From assembly GCF_008365385.1 (NCBI RefSeq), contig NZ_QOVF01000006.1, forward strand, positions 1 through 64,000: DNA of 64,000 nt, in the 5' to 3' direction. This stretch comes from Halopseudomonas laoshanensis. Lineage in GTDB: Bacteria > Pseudomonadota > Gammaproteobacteria > Pseudomonadales > Pseudomonadaceae. Positions 18,342 to 28,439 of the stretch are shown piece by piece. The position numbers and the translations under genes were made by a program. Under the pieces are notes generated by a model. It had not been told where the DNA came from. It ran no database searches and saw nothing but the letters and a program-made list of their open reading frames with translations. Each line of letters begins with the position of its first letter. Within the stretch, counting starts at the first letter, position 1.

Positions 18342-19619
18342 ATGGGCTTCCTCGCGTTCGGGATCAATCACAAGACTGCAGCTGTCGATCTGCGTGAACG
18401 GGTGGCGTTTGCCCCTGAGCAGCTGGCCGATGCCTTGCGCCGTCTGCGTGATGAAACTATGACCCAGGAAGTGGCGATTCTTTCCACCTGCAATCGCACC
18501 GAAATCTACTGCTCGCAGGATCATCCCGACGCCGAGCGCCTGTTGAACTGGTTTGCCGGCTTTCACGGGATGACGTTGGAGGAGTTGCGCGGCTGCAGTT
18601 ACCTGCACAGCGATGCGGGCGCCGTCACGCACATGATGCGTGTGGCCGCCGGGCTGGATTCAATGGTGTTGGGTGAGCCGCAGATTCTCGGGCAGATGAA
18701 AGACGCCTGGCAGTCGGCGCGCACCGCCGGCACGCTGGGTCCCTATCTGGATCGGCTGTTCCAGAGCACCTTCAATACCGCCAAGCAGGTCCGTACCGAT
18801 ACCGCGATTGGCGAAAACCCGGTCTCGGTGGCCTTTGCCGCGGTCAGCCTGTCGCGGCAGATTTTCAGTGATCTCAAACGCAGCACCGCGCTGCTGATTG
18901 GCGCCGGGGAGACCATAGCACTGGTCGCCCGGCACCTGTTTGAACAGGGTGTGGGCCGGATTATCGTGGCCAACCGTACCCTCGAACGGGCCGAGCTGCT
19001 CAGTGAACCGCTCGGAGGTCAGGCGATTCTGCTCAACCAGATCCCGGATTTTCTCGCCCAGTGCGATATCGTCATCAGTTCCACTGCCAGCCCGCTGCCG
19101 ATTCTGGGCAAGGGTGCGGTAGAGCGCGCGTTGAAGCAGCGGCGGCACAAGCCGATGTTCATGGTCGATATCGCCGTGCCGCGGGATATCGAGCCCGAGG
19201 TAGGCGGGTTGGCCGACGTGTATCTGTACACGGTTGACGATCTGCATGAAGTCATCGAAGACAACCTGCGCTCGCGGCAGGACGCCGCCGAGGCCGCCGA
19301 ACGGCTGATCGATCTGGGCACCCAGGAGTTTATGCAGCGTCTGCGCGCGCTGGCGGCGGTGGATGTGCTGCGACGTTACCGGGTCAAGGCCGAGGCGATG
19401 CGCGATCAGGAACTGGCCAAAGCCCAGGCGCGTCTTGAGCGCGGTGCGGACGCTTCGGTGGTGATGGCCGAAATGGCCCGCGCGTTGACCAACAAACTGC
19501 TGCACGACCCAAGTGTGCAATTGAAACAGATGAGTGCCGAGGGCCGTGCCGAAGCTCTCGCGCTGGCCCAGGAGCTGTTTGCCCTGGACGATGTGACTAC
19601 CACGCAAGGCGAATCATGA
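18342..19619 (+). CDS. hemA: Glutamyl-tRNA reductase
   Basis: A 425-residue enzyme of the C5 tetrapyrrole pathway that reduces Glu-tRNA(Glu) to glutamate-1-semialdehyde. The N-terminus GINHKTA and the catalytic cysteine Cys50 in [10 protein letters not shown] are at the E. coli positions. An NADPH-binding domain ([16 protein letters not shown]) and a C-terminal dimerisation domain follow. It heads a (+) run whose genes all overlap (hemA-prfA-prmC-moeB-murI). Confidence 0.97.
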   Translation: MGFLAFGINHKTAAVDLRERVAFAPEQLADALRRLRDETMTQEVAILSTCNRTEIYCSQDHPDAERLLNWFAGFHGMTLEELRGCSYLHSDAGAVTHMMRVAAGLDSMVLGEPQILGQMKDAWQSARTAGTLGPYLDRLFQSTFNTAKQVRTDTAIGENPVSVAFAAVSLSRQIFSDLKRSTALLIGAGETIALVARHLFEQGVGRIIVANRTLERAELLSEPLGGQAILLNQIPDFLAQCDIVISSTASPLPILGKGAVERALKQRRHKPMFMVDIAVPRDIEPEVGGLADVYLYTVDDLHEVIEDNLRSRQDAAEAAERLIDLGTQEFMQRLRALAAVDVLRRYRVKAEAMRDQELAKAQARLERGADASVVMAEMARALTNKLLHDPSVQLKQMSAEGRAEALALAQELFALDDVTTTQGES

Positions 19620-20701
19620 AGGCATCTTTATTAAACCGGCTGGACATCATGCAGGAGCGCTTCGAGGAACTATCGGCGCAGCTCAGCGATGCCGAGGTGA
19701 TCAGCGATCAGACGCGTTTTCGCGCCTATTCCAAGGAATATGCCGATCTGGATGCGACCATCCAGTGCTATATCGGTTGGCAGAAAGTCCAGGCTGACCT
19801 GCTTGAAGCCCGCAGCCTGCTCAAGGACAGCGATCCGGACGTGCGCGAGATGGCCGAGGAAGATGCTGCCGACTGTGCATCGCGTTTGGCCGAGATCGAA
19901 GAGCGGCTGAATTTTCTGCTGCTGCCGAAAGACCCGAATGACGAGCGCAACGTGTTTCTCGAAGTGCGTGCTGGTACTGGCGGCGATGAGGCGGCGATTT
20001 TTGCCGGTGATCTGTTCCGGATGTACAGCAAGTACGCTGAACGACAGGGCTGGCGCATCGAAATCCTCTCGGAAAATACCGGCGAGCATGGCGGTTATAA
20101 AGAGGTTATCGCTCGAGTTGAAGGCCAGGGCGTGTATGCCCGGCTGAAATTCGAATCGGGTGCCCATCGTGTGCAGCGCGTGCCGGAAACCGAATCCCAG
20201 GGCCGCATTCACACTTCGGCCTGCACTGTGGCGATCATGCCAGAGGCTGACGAGCAGGCGCAGATCGAGATCAACGCTGGCGACTTGCGCGTTGATACTT
20301 ACCGCTCTTCTGGCGCGGGCGGCCAGCACGTGAACAAGACCGACTCGGCCATTCGCCTGACGCATTTGCCCACCGGTATTGTGGTCGAGTGTCAGGAAGA
20401 GCGTTCCCAGCACAAGAACCGGGCCAAGGCCATGAGTCTGCTGCAGGCGCGGCTGGATAACCGCCAGCGCGAGGCGCAGGAAAAGGAAATGTCCGACACG
20501 CGGCGCTCGCTGGTTGGCTCCGGTGACCGCTCAGAACGTATTCGCACCTATAACTTCCCGCAGGGGCGCTTGACCGATCACCGCATCAATCTGACGCTCT
20601 ACAGCCTCGATGATGTAGTACAGGGCAACCTGGATCAGGTGATTGAACCGCTACTGCGTGAATACCAGGCTGATCAGTTGGCTTCTCTGGAACAGATCTG
20701 A
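19616..20701 (+). CDS. prfA: Peptide chain release factor 1
   Basis: A 361-residue RF1 recognising UAA and UAG. The GGQ loop ([16 protein letters not shown]) for peptidyl-tRNA hydrolysis is intact. The codon-recognition region lies in the segment [18 protein letters not shown]. The start overlaps hemA as ATGA. The next gene, prmC, methylates the GGQ glutamine, so substrate and modifier are co-transcribed. Confidence 0.97.
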   Translation: MKASLLNRLDIMQERFEELSAQLSDAEVISDQTRFRAYSKEYADLDATIQCYIGWQKVQADLLEARSLLKDSDPDVREMAEEDAADCASRLAEIEERLNFLLLPKDPNDERNVFLEVRAGTGGDEAAIFAGDLFRMYSKYAERQGWRIEILSENTGEHGGYKEVIARVEGQGVYARLKFESGAHRVQRVPETESQGRIHTSACTVAIMPEADEQAQIEINAGDLRVDTYRSSGAGGQHVNKTDSAIRLTHLPTGIVVECQEERSQHKNRAKAMSLLQARLDNRQREAQEKEMSDTRRSLVGSGDRSERIRTYNFPQGRLTDHRINLTLYSLDDVVQGNLDQVIEPLLREYQADQLASLEQI

Positions 20702-21531
20702 TGACCTGCATTGCCGATTTGCTGGCGCAGGTTGAGCTGCCGGATTCGACGACGCCGGATCTGGATGCCCAATTGCTGCTGACCAAGGTATTGGGCAAGT
20801 CGCAAAGCTACTTGAGAACCTGGCCAGAGCGCGAGCTGGATGCCGAGCAATTGGCGGCCTACGAACAGCTGATGGCGCGACGACGCCAAGGCGAGCCGGT
20901 AGCTTATCTGCTCGGCCAACAGGGGTTCTGGAGTCTTGATTTACAGGTTAGCTCGGCCACCCTGATTCCCCGCGCCGATACTGAACGTTTGGTCGAGCTG
21001 GCGCTGGAGTTGGGGCCACCTGGCGCGGCACGGGTATTGGATCTGGGGACCGGTAGCGGCGCGATTGCGTTGGCACTGGCCAAAGAGCGCTCTGAGTGGC
21101 AAGTACTCGGCTGCGACACCGTGGCGCAAGCTGTTGAGCTGGCTGAGCGTAATCGACTGGCTCATAAGCTTGGCAACGCCCGCTTTGTACAGAGCAATTG
21201 GTTTTCAGCTTTAGCCACCGATACCTTTGAATTGATCGTCAGCAACCCGCCATACATTGCCGACACGGATCCGCATCTGCAGCGCGGCGATGTTCGCTTC
21301 GAGCCCGCCAGTGCGCTGGTTAGCGGTACCGACGGGCTGGATGCAATCCGGCAGATCATCGAGCAGGCACCAGCGCATTTGCACAATCATGGTTGGCTGC
21401 TGATCGAGCACGGCTGGGACCAGTCTGCGCCCGTAGGCGAGCTGTTGCAGCAGCGCGGATTTGCTGCAGTGCAATCCTGGCAGGATCTGGCTGGCCACCA
21501 GCGTGTCAGTGGAGGGCAATGGCGTGGATGA
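20701..21531 (+). CDS. prmC: Release factor glutamine methyltransferase
   Basis: A 276-residue SAM-dependent enzyme methylating the GGQ glutamine of RF1/RF2. The SAM loop VLDLGTGSGAIALALA and the catalytic NPPY at residues 182-185 are present. The RF-binding N-terminal helical domain is present. It overlaps prfA by one base and the next start lies within its last codons. Confidence 0.96.
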   Translation: MTCIADLLAQVELPDSTTPDLDAQLLLTKVLGKSQSYLRTWPERELDAEQLAAYEQLMARRRQGEPVAYLLGQQGFWSLDLQVSSATLIPRADTERLVELALELGPPGAARVLDLGTGSGAIALALAKERSEWQVLGCDTVAQAVELAERNRLAHKLGNARFVQSNWFSALATDTFELIVSNPPYIADTDPHLQRGDVRFEPASALVSGTDGLDAIRQIIEQAPAHLHNHGWLLIEHGWDQSAPVGELLQQRGFAAVQSWQDLAGHQRVSGGQWRG

Positions 21532-22273
21532 TCAGCAGTTGCTGCGTTACAGCCGGCAGATTCTCTTGCCGCAGATTGATGTCGAGGGCCAGCAGCGGCT
21601 GCTCGATAGCCGCGTTCTGATTGTCGGCCTAGGTGGTCTCGGCGCGCCGGTTGCCTTGTATCTGGCTGCCGCAGGTGTCGGTACTCTGGTCCTGGCAGAT
21701 CACGACCAGGTCGACCTGACCAACCTGCAGCGGCAGATCATTCATCACACCGCTGATATCGGCAGGGCCAAGGTGGACTCTGCGGCCGATCATCTGCTGG
21801 CGCTCAACCCGCAGATACAGATTCGTCGGCTGCAGCAGGCCCTGGCCGATAGCGCGCTGCAGGATGCGGTAACTGGCGTAGATCTGGTGCTCGACTGTTC
21901 AGATAATTTCGCCACCCGCCAAGCGGTCAACGCCGCCTGCGTGGCCTTTAACAAACCACTGGTTTCCGGTGCGGCCATTCGGCTGGAGGGGCAGTTGAGC
22001 GTGTTCGACCCACGCATTGCCGAGAGCCCCTGCTACCAATGCCTTTACGGAAATGGGGATGACCAGACGTTGAGCTGCAGTGAAGCGGGTGTGATCGGGC
22101 CGTTGGTGGGGCTGGTAGGTAGTTTGCAAGCGCTTGAAGCGCTGAAGCTGCTAGCCGACTTTGGCGAGCCGCTGGTTGGCCGTCTGCTGTTGATCGATGC
22201 GCTTACCAGCCGCTTTCGGGAGATGCGTATTCGCCGCGACCCCGCCTGCAGCTGCTGTGGAGCACGCGCGTGA
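21524..22273 (+). CDS. moeB: Molybdopterin-synthase adenylyltransferase / ThiF-HesA-MoeB family
   Basis: A 249-residue E1-like enzyme that adenylates the C-terminus of a small sulfur carrier (MoaD or ThiS). The nucleotide loop [17 protein letters not shown] is present, as are the [15 protein letters not shown] segment and the structural zinc cysteines (CYQC and CSCC). The start is a GTG at 21524 with GGAGGG 7 bases upstream, inside prmC; the 8-base overlap decides against the longer frame. I call it moeB because of position after prmC, but ThiF is not excluded. Confidence 0.88.
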   Translation: MDDQQLLRYSRQILLPQIDVEGQQRLLDSRVLIVGLGGLGAPVALYLAAAGVGTLVLADHDQVDLTNLQRQIIHHTADIGRAKVDSAADHLLALNPQIQIRRLQQALADSALQDAVTGVDLVLDCSDNFATRQAVNAACVAFNKPLVSGAAIRLEGQLSVFDPRIAESPCYQCLYGNGDDQTLSCSEAGVIGPLVGLVGSLQALEALKLLADFGEPLVGRLLLIDALTSRFREMRIRRDPACSCCGARA

Positions 22274-23058
22274 ACGACGCCCCAGTAGGCGTCTTCGACT
22301 CCGGCGTCGGCGGTTTGTCGGTGCTGCGTGAAATTCGTCAGCAGCTGCCCAATGAATCGCTGCTATATGTCGCCGACAGTGGCTACGTGCCCTATGGTGA
22401 GAAAAGTCCAGAACAGATACGCCAGCGCAGTCGGGCGATTGCCGATTTTCTGTTGGGGCAGGGCGCCAAGACCCTGGTGGTGGCCTGCAACACCGCTACT
22501 GCAGCAGCGGTAAATGATCTGCGCAGCCTCTATGACCTGCCAATTATCGGGATGGAACCTGCGGTCAAGCCTGCCGCGCTGGCCACGCGCAGCGGTATCG
22601 TTGGCGTGTTGGCGACTACCGGGACTTTGCAAAGCGCCAAATTTGCAGCCTTGCTGGATCGCTTTGCCGGCTCGGTAAAGGTGATTACCCAGCCCTGTCC
22701 CGGGCTGGTAGAGTTGATCGAACAGGGGGAGTTGCAGGGGCCGCGGATTGAAGCGTTACTGCGTGGTTTTACTGCACCTTTACTCGCCGCCGGCTGCGAT
22801 ACGCTGATACTTGGCTGCACGCATTACCCGTTTATTCGAGGTGTTTTGCAACATTTGTTGCCTGCGGAGGTCAATCTTATCGACACCGGGGCCGCAGTGG
22901 CCAGGCATCTACACGGCAGGCTGGCGGACGCCAACCTGCTGGCAGCGGGTCCAAGCGTCGCCGAGCGGTTCTGGACCAGCGGAAATGTGGAGCAGATGCG
23001 AAATGTGTTGCCGGTCCTTTGGAAGCATGATGCCAAAGTGGAATGGTTACCGGTGTAA
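22270..23058 (+). CDS. murI: Glutamate racemase
   Basis: A 262-residue enzyme making D-glutamate for peptidoglycan. Both catalytic cysteines are in place: [11 protein letters not shown] and [10 protein letters not shown]. The substrate loop [11 protein letters not shown] is at residues 8-18. It starts with GTG overlapping the moeB stop by four bases. It is the last gene of the hemA operon. Confidence 0.96.
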   Translation: MNDAPVGVFDSGVGGLSVLREIRQQLPNESLLYVADSGYVPYGEKSPEQIRQRSRAIADFLLGQGAKTLVVACNTATAAAVNDLRSLYDLPIIGMEPAVKPAALATRSGIVGVLATTGTLQSAKFAALLDRFAGSVKVITQPCPGLVELIEQGELQGPRIEALLRGFTAPLLAAGCDTLILGCTHYPFIRGVLQHLLPAEVNLIDTGAAVARHLHGRLADANLLAAGPSVAERFWTSGNVEQMRNVLPVLWKHDAKVEWLPV

Positions 23059-23124
23059 ATTCGACTAAGCTCTGAACTGAAGTCTTGGTCACTTTTGCCA
23101 AACGTTTTTTTCAGGAATGGATAG

Positions 23125-23652
23125 ATGAAGAAAAGTAGTCTTTGGGTAATGGCCGGCCTGTGCGCCGCGCTGCTCACACAGCCGGCATTTGCCGCCCGCG
23201 GTTTCACACTGGAACTGGGCCAGAGCTCGGAGTCCGATCCAACCTATCGGGCTGGCATGCAGTTCGATTTTGGCAAGCCGATTTGGCAGAGTGATGGTGG
23301 GGCGATGGAGCTTGGCGGTTATTGGGACGCTGGTCTGACCTACTGGGATGGGATTGATGCCTTCAGTGCCACGCTGGCACCGATGTTCCAGCTGAACTTT
23401 CCTCGTGCCATGAACACCGTCACCCCCTTTGTTGAGGCGGGTATTGGCGCAGCCTTGTTCTCCAAGACTGATCTGGCACCCGGTGCTGATATCGGCTCGA
23501 CCTTCCAGTTCGAGGATCGTATTGGTCTGGGTATGCGTTTTGCTTCCGGCTCGGAGCTAGGTGTGCGTTATTACCACTACTCCAATGCCAGCATCAAGCA
23601 GCCGAATCAGGGCATCGATAAAGCTGCGTTGTACTACCGCGTCAACTTCTGA
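23125..23652 (+). CDS. pagL: Lipid A 3-O-deacylase PagL
   Basis: A 175-residue outer-membrane beta-barrel enzyme that removes the 3-O acyl chain of lipid A. A cleavable signal peptide (about residues 1-23, ending AFA) is followed by alternating amphipathic strands. The catalytic His151 and Ser153 lie in YYHYSNASIKQPNQG, the PagL signature, and the protein ends in aromatic Phe as outer-membrane proteins do. It is monocistronic, with its own terminator. It lies beside murI, as I recall for PAO1. Confidence 0.9.
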   Translation: MKKSSLWVMAGLCAALLTQPAFAARGFTLELGQSSESDPTYRAGMQFDFGKPIWQSDGGAMELGGYWDAGLTYWDGIDAFSATLAPMFQLNFPRAMNTVTPFVEAGIGAALFSKTDLAPGADIGSTFQFEDRIGLGMRFASGSELGVRYYHYSNASIKQPNQGIDKAALYYRVNF

Positions 23653-23687
23653 TCAGAAGAGCCGGGCTCTGGCCTGGTTGACGATGA

Positions 23688-23718
23688 CAAAAATGCCGAG
23701 GTGAACTCGGCATTTTTG
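23688..23718. terminator. Bidirectional terminator between pagL and the DUF2878 operon
   Basis: The 13-bp arms CAAAAATGCCGAG (23688-23700) and CTCGGCATTTTTG (23706-23718) form a perfect stem with a GTGAA loop. A and T tracts on the two sides allow termination in both directions. It lies between convergent genes. Confidence 0.92.
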
Positions 23719-23735
23719 TTACTGCGGTAGACGCA

Positions 23736-24266
23736 TCAGTGCTTGTGCAGGCTCAACTGACGTAGCCGGAATTGCTCGCGATACAGGTGTGCGAAACCGT
23801 GCAGCAGCGGATACATGATCGCCCAGCAGATCGCCAGGATCACCGCACTGAGTTGTGTGCCGAGGGGCAGCCTGACCTCTGCCAACGCGGCGCCGGCGAA
23901 GTAGGAGAAGGGTCCGGCAATGGCGCCCAATACACAGGCCATCCACAGCGGTTTTGCGCTCCAGGCCAGGCAATGATTCAACGTGGTGCCGAGCATGGCC
24001 CACAGCAGCACTAGCCATAACGGTGCCAACAGCGGCTCGCCGGTAAATTGGAAAACCCCCATCTGCAGCAGGAACGAATCCAGCGCGGCGCCTGCCAACA
24101 TAACGCTGACCACCAGCTTGCCTTCAGCCGCCCAGGAACTGATCCAGGTGAAGTGCACGATCAACGCTGCCAGCGGCACCAGCAGCCACACACTGGTGCC
24201 GCCAAGTACACAGGCAAACCAGCCAGCCTGGAACAGCAACGCATTGGCGATCAATTTCACCGGCAT
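23736..24266 (-). CDS. DUF2878 membrane protein
   Basis: A 176-residue protein with about five or six hydrophobic helices (W-rich, for example QAGWFACVLGG and LLWAMLGTTLNH), matching the DUF2878 family of unknown function. It is the last gene of the (-) operon, one base after the CFA-synthase-like gene. A role in membrane adaptation together with the lipid-modifying genes is inference from context. Confidence 0.8.
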   Translation of the reverse strand: MPVKLIANALLFQAGWFACVLGGTSVWLLVPLAALIVHFTWISSWAAEGKLVVSVMLAGAALDSFLLQMGVFQFTGEPLLAPLWLVLLWAMLGTTLNHCLAWSAKPLWMACVLGAIAGPFSYFAGAALAEVRLPLGTQLSAVILAICWAIMYPLLHGFAHLYREQFRLRQLSLHKH

Positions 24267-24267
24267 A

Positions 24268-25620
24268 TCAGACTCCCAGGTTGTACAAATCGAGTTCCGG
24301 TCGGGCGTCGGGTTTGCTCAGCAGTATCTGCGCGGTACCGATTGAGCGTTCGAGAAAACCGCCTTCGCAGTAACACAGATAGAACTCCCAGAGCCGGAAA
24401 AAGTAGTCATCATACCCCAGCTGCTCGAGGTGACCGCGCGCGGTTTTCAGATTCTCGTGCCAGAAGCGCAGAGTGCGGGCATAGTGGCTGCCGATGTCTT
24501 CCAGGTGCAGCATGGACAGGTCCGTATGTTTGCGAGTCAGTTCACCAATCAGGCTGACTGACGGCAAGGAGCCGCCGGGGAAGATATAACGCTGAATGAA
24601 ATCAACGCTGCGCCGCGCCTGATCGTAGCGTTGATCGCGGATGGTAATTGCCTGCAGCAGCATCATGCCGTGGGGCTTGAGCAGTTTCGCGCAGGTTTCG
24701 AAGTAGGTGCGAAAGTACTCATGCCCAACCGCTTCGACCATTTCGATCGACACCAGTTTGTCGTATTCGCCGGTCAGTTCGCGGTAGTCCTGCAGCAGCA
24801 AGGTGATGCGGTCCTGCAGCCCAAGCTCCTCGACCTTGGCGGTGGCATAAGCCAACTGTTCCTTGGACAGGGTGGTGGTGGTCACGCGGCAGCCGTAATG
24901 CTGTGCGGCATAGATGGCCATACTGCCCCAGCCGGTGCCGATCTCGAGCAGATGATCATCGGCGCTGAGCTCCAGCTTGCGGCAGATGCGTTCAAGCTTG
25001 TTCAGTTGTGCCTGTTCCAGGTTGTCGCCCTGCGGCGGAAACACCGCGGCGGAGTACATCATGGTCGGGTCGAGAAAGTTCTCGAACAGGTCATTGCCGA
25101 GGTCATAGTGCGCCTGTATGTTGCGCCGTGAACCACTCAGGGTATTGCGATTGAATCGGTGCAGCGCTTTGAGAGCGGGCAGCCCAATGCGGGCAATGCC
25201 TTTCTCCATGGCATCCAGCACATCCAGATTGCGCACAAATATCTTGGTCACCGCGGTGAGGTCGGGCGTGGTCCAGAAGCCGTGAATATAGGCCTCCCCC
25301 GAACCAATGCTGCCGTTGGTGGCAATCATCGGATAGGCCGCATGGCTGTGCACGTATATGTCTGCATGCAGGCCGTCCGAGTCAGGCTGGCCAAAATGCA
25401 TGATTTCACCCTGGTCATAAACCGTAATGGTGCCGCGTTCGATGGCCTTGAGCTGCTTGAGCACCAGTTTGCGGCTCAAACGCACCAACCAGCTACGCCG
25501 GGTTTTGTCTTCGGCGTTAAGGTCGCGAGTGGCGCCCAGCAATGCGCGGGTGCGTTCACCGGCATCGGAGTTAATGGGCTCGCAACAGCTGGCTGTTGAC
25601 TCACCTCGGCTATTTTTCAT
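24268..25620 (-). CDS. Cyclopropane-fatty-acyl-phospholipid synthase family methyltransferase
   Basis: A 450-residue member of the CFA synthase family, which transfers a methyl(ene) group from SAM to double bonds of phospholipid acyl chains. An N-terminal lipid-binding region (about residues 40-150) precedes the SAM domain with LEIGTGWGSMAIYAAQHYG. The region FPGGSLPS and the segment FLERSIGTAQILLSKP near the end are typical. It is longer than E. coli Cfa (382). The company of DUF1365, FAD oxidoreductase and SDR is typical of the stress-linked paralog, not of the housekeeping cfa. It overlaps the DUF1365 gene by 11 bases. Confidence 0.9.
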   Translation of the reverse strand: MKNSRGESTASCCEPINSDAGERTRALLGATRDLNAEDKTRRSWLVRLSRKLVLKQLKAIERGTITVYDQGEIMHFGQPDSDGLHADIYVHSHAAYPMIATNGSIGSGEAYIHGFWTTPDLTAVTKIFVRNLDVLDAMEKGIARIGLPALKALHRFNRNTLSGSRRNIQAHYDLGNDLFENFLDPTMMYSAAVFPPQGDNLEQAQLNKLERICRKLELSADDHLLEIGTGWGSMAIYAAQHYGCRVTTTTLSKEQLAYATAKVEELGLQDRITLLLQDYRELTGEYDKLVSIEMVEAVGHEYFRTYFETCAKLLKPHGMMLLQAITIRDQRYDQARRSVDFIQRYIFPGGSLPSVSLIGELTRKHTDLSMLHLEDIGSHYARTLRFWHENLKTARGHLEQLGYDDYFFRLWEFYLCYCEGGFLERSIGTAQILLSKPDARPELDLYNLGV

Positions 25621-26419
25621 GGGACTGCTCCTTTACCTGAATCGCTGAGGCTGCCGCCGACCTGGCGGAAGGCGAGTGATGATCGAAAATGGGCAGACGC
25701 TTGAACGCCAGTCGCACGGCCTGCCAGTAAATCCCCAGCACGGTTTTGCCTACCATGAACGGGAAGGACAATGCCTCGCGCCGCAGCAATGCGGCGCTGA
25801 GTGGCTGACGTGACAGCGTCAGGGTGGCGTCGAACAAGCGGGTGCTGTCCTGCCAGTCCTCCATGTGCACCATCAAGGTGTCGGCTGGCCGGTTGAAACG
25901 CATGCGATAGGTCAGTTCCTGCGGCAAAAACGGCGATACATGGAACGCCTTGTCGAGTTCGAAGTGCTGCAGCGGCTGTGCCGGATCGGTGGCCATGACA
26001 TAGCAGAAACGCTCGCGCCATGGCGTATTGGATACTTCGGCAATAATCGCCTGCAGTTGGTTTTGCTGATCGTGGCAATAAAAAAACGAGACCGGATTGA
26101 ATAACATGCCGAAACTGCGAACCTGCGTCAGTAAGCGCACCGGCCCATCTAGTTGCTTGCCCAATTGCTCCTTGACCAGGCGCCTGGCAGTATCACTCAG
26201 GCCTTCACCGTCATTACGCTGATCCTTGAGGTAGTCACGCTCATTGAAGCGCATGGGTGACCACCAACGCCCTGACCATAAGCCGCTCAGCGAGAACACG
26301 CTCTGTTGCTCACTCAGGTCCAGCCACAGCAGGCTGACCCGGTAGCGAAAGTGGTGTTTGCGCGGGGCATGTCGCCGATGGCGAATCACCCCGGTATAGA
26401 GTGCGCTGTTCAGCGACAT
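25610..26419 (-). CDS. DUF1365 family protein
   Basis: A 269-residue DUF1365 protein of unknown biochemical function. Family features are the N-terminal RRHAPRKHHFRYRVSLLWLD, the central FGMLFNPVSFFYCHD, and AFHVSPFLP. DUF1365 genes regularly accompany an FAD amine-oxidase-like gene and a CFA-like methyltransferase, and in Rhodobacter such genes belong to the singlet-oxygen (RpoE) response. It overlaps both neighbours, so tight co-expression is likely. Confidence 0.88.
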   Translation of the reverse strand: MSLNSALYTGVIRHRRHAPRKHHFRYRVSLLWLDLSEQQSVFSLSGLWSGRWWSPMRFNERDYLKDQRNDGEGLSDTARRLVKEQLGKQLDGPVRLLTQVRSFGMLFNPVSFFYCHDQQNQLQAIIAEVSNTPWRERFCYVMATDPAQPLQHFELDKAFHVSPFLPQELTYRMRFNRPADTLMVHMEDWQDSTRLFDATLTLSRQPLSAALLRREALSFPFMVGKTVLGIYWQAVRLAFKRLPIFDHHSPSARSAAASAIQVKEQSHEK

Positions 26420-27666
26420 CAGACACTCTCCCCGAGCGCTTCAGTGACCCGTAGCGCGCTCATCACCCCATCCTCATGGAAACCATTGGCCCAGTATGCG
26501 CCGCAGAAGTAGGTATGGTTTGCACCGAGCAACTCCTGCCAGCGGGCCTGGGCTGCTGCGGCCGCCAGACTGAACTGCGGATGCGCATAACTGAACTGGC
26601 CGAGAATTTTTGCCGGGTCGATGGCGTCGGTCTGATTGAGGCTGACGCAGAAGGTGGTGTCAGACTTGATGCCTTGCAGAATATTCATGTTATAGGTCAC
26701 CGCAGCGGCGCGCTGCTGGGTGCTATCGAGCCGATAATTCCAGCTGGCCCAGGCCAGTTTGCGTCGCGGCAGAAGAGCGGTATCGGTATGCAGCACCACT
26801 TCGTTGTCGGCATAGCCGATGGCGCCAAGAATGGACTGCTCGGTTTCAGTTGGCTGAGCCAATAAACGCAGCGCCTGATCGCTGTGGCAAGCGAGGATGA
26901 GCTTGTCGAAACGTTCTTCGCCGTTCTGGCTGGTCAAGGTCACCCCATGCTCGTCGCGGCTGATGCTCTTCACCGGACAGTTAAGGTGAATTGAATCCTT
27001 GAACGGGGCAATCAGCGGCTCGATATAGGAGCGTGAGCCACCGCTGATAACCCGCCATTGCGGCCGATCACTGACCGACAGCAACCCGTGGTTTTTAAAA
27101 AATCGCACGAAGAAGGCCAGCGGGAAGGCCAGCATGTCGGCCAGTGACATGGACCAGATCGCGGCGCCCATCGGAACGATGTAATGATCGGTAAAGCGTT
27201 GCCCGTAACCCTTGGCGCGCAGATAGTCGCCCAGGGTGGTCTCGCTGTGAATGCGGCCGCAGTCGAGGTCATCCAGGGCTTCACGGTTGAAGCGCAGAAT
27301 ATCGCGCACCATGCCGATAAAACCGGGTGAAAGCAGGTTGCTGCGCTGGGCGAACAGGCTGTTGATGCTGTGGCCGTTGTACTCCAACCCGGTCGCAGGC
27401 TGGTTCACCGAAAAGCTCATTTCGGTTTCCTGCGATGCCACGCCCAGTTGATCCAACAGGCGAATAAAGTTTGGGTAGGTCCAGTCGTTGAAAACGATAA
27501 AGCCGGTGTCTATCGCGTACCCCTTGCCCTCGACTTCTACGTCGACCGTATGGGTATGCCCGCCAATCCAGTCTGCCGCCTCAAATACGCTGACATCATG
27601 CTGGCGCGAGAGCATGCGGGCACTGACCAGCCCGGAGATGCCGGAACCAACGATCGCGATCCGCAT
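26419..27666 (-). CDS. FAD-dependent amine-oxidase-like oxidoreductase
   Basis: A 415-residue flavoprotein. The dinucleotide-binding motif IAIVGSGISGLVSARML is at residues 3-19, followed by VFEAADWIGGHTHTVDV, and a C-terminal FAD contact (FCGAYWANGFHEDGVMSAL) is near 385-403. It belongs to the NAD(P)-binding Rossmann/amine-oxidase family found next to DUF1365 and CFA genes. Substrate is unknown; a fatty-acyl desaturation step is a reasonable guess from context only. It is coupled to the SDR gene upstream and DUF1365 downstream. Confidence 0.9.
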   Translation of the reverse strand: MRIAIVGSGISGLVSARMLSRQHDVSVFEAADWIGGHTHTVDVEVEGKGYAIDTGFIVFNDWTYPNFIRLLDQLGVASQETEMSFSVNQPATGLEYNGHSINSLFAQRSNLLSPGFIGMVRDILRFNREALDDLDCGRIHSETTLGDYLRAKGYGQRFTDHYIVPMGAAIWSMSLADMLAFPLAFFVRFFKNHGLLSVSDRPQWRVISGGSRSYIEPLIAPFKDSIHLNCPVKSISRDEHGVTLTSQNGEERFDKLILACHSDQALRLLAQPTETEQSILGAIGYADNEVVLHTDTALLPRRKLAWASWNYRLDSTQQRAAAVTYNMNILQGIKSDTTFCVSLNQTDAIDPAKILGQFSYAHPQFSLAAAAAQARWQELLGANHTYFCGAYWANGFHEDGVMSALRVTEALGESV

Positions 27667-28439
27667 TATGACGCTTCCTTGTTCGATGCCGGGCGCGCCA
27701 TTCCTTTGGTCAGCGCAAAGCGCAGCCGATTGGGCAAGCTGCCCATCAGTTTGAGCACGGTAATAAACGGGCCGGGGAAACTGACCTCGCGTTTGCCCTT
27801 TTCAATGCCCTTGATAATGATCGCGGCAGCATCGTCGCTGTTGACCTGCATCGGCATGGGGAAATCATTGCCTGCGGTCAGCGGTGTTTCGACAAAGCCA
27901 GGGCTGACCAGCGTCACGCCGATATTCCACTGCGCCAGATCCAGCTCCAGAGATTGAAACAGATAGCGGATCGCTGCCTTGGAGGCGCCGTAGGCAGCGG
28001 CGCGGGGCAGAGGGCAGAAGGTCACGCTGCTGCCTACGCCGACCAAACGCGGCTGCGTGCCCTTGCGCAACAGGGGTAATGCCGCTTCGATGCATTGCAC
28101 CGTGCCCTGGACATTGGCCTGCATCACCCGCTGAAACATCGCCGATTCGAACTCGGCGATGTCGACGTATTCACAGGTGCCGGCATTCAGGATCGCCCAG
28201 TCGAGTGCGCCCCAGGCGTTTTCTATCCGCACGCCCACCTGGCGTACGGCATCTGCGTCGGTCATGTCTACCGGCAGTACCAGTATTTGCCCTGGAAAGC
28301 GGTCGGCCAGTTGTTGAAGCGGGTCCTCACGCCGGGCGCTGACTGCAATCAGATGACCTTCGATCGCCAGCTGTTCGGCAATGGACTGGCCAATGCCGCT
28401 GGACGCACCAGTTAGCCAGATACGTTTTTGCGTGCTCAT
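27666..28439 (-). CDS. Short-chain dehydrogenase/reductase
   Basis: A 257-residue classical SDR. The cofactor loop is WLTGASSGIGQSIAEQL (residues 8-24). The catalytic set is the NAG segment, the Ser of VGSSVTF, and YGASK with Tyr and Lys near residues 155-159. The Arg-containing segment SARREDP suggests NADP preference. It lies between the NTF2-like and FAD genes with overlaps on both sides. Substrate unknown. Confidence 0.92.
   Translation of the reverse strand: MSTQKRIWLTGASSGIGQSIAEQLAIEGHLIAVSARREDPLQQLADRFPGQILVLPVDMTDADAVRQVGVRIENAWGALDWAILNAGTCEYVDIAEFESAMFQRVMQANVQGTVQCIEAALPLLRKGTQPRLVGVGSSVTFCPLPRAAAYGASKAAIRYLFQSLELDLAQWNIGVTLVSPGFVETPLTAGNDFPMPMQVNSDDAAAIIIKGIEKGKREVSFPGPFITVLKLMGSLPNRLRFALTKGMARPASNKEAS

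Noticed and set aside
19670-20413. Long antisense open frame (247 codons) inside prfA
   Set aside because: It mirrors the codon structure of a certain gene, has no ribosome site and resembles no family. Similar antisense frames in hemA, yhdP, pilY1 and gatB were rejected for the same reason.
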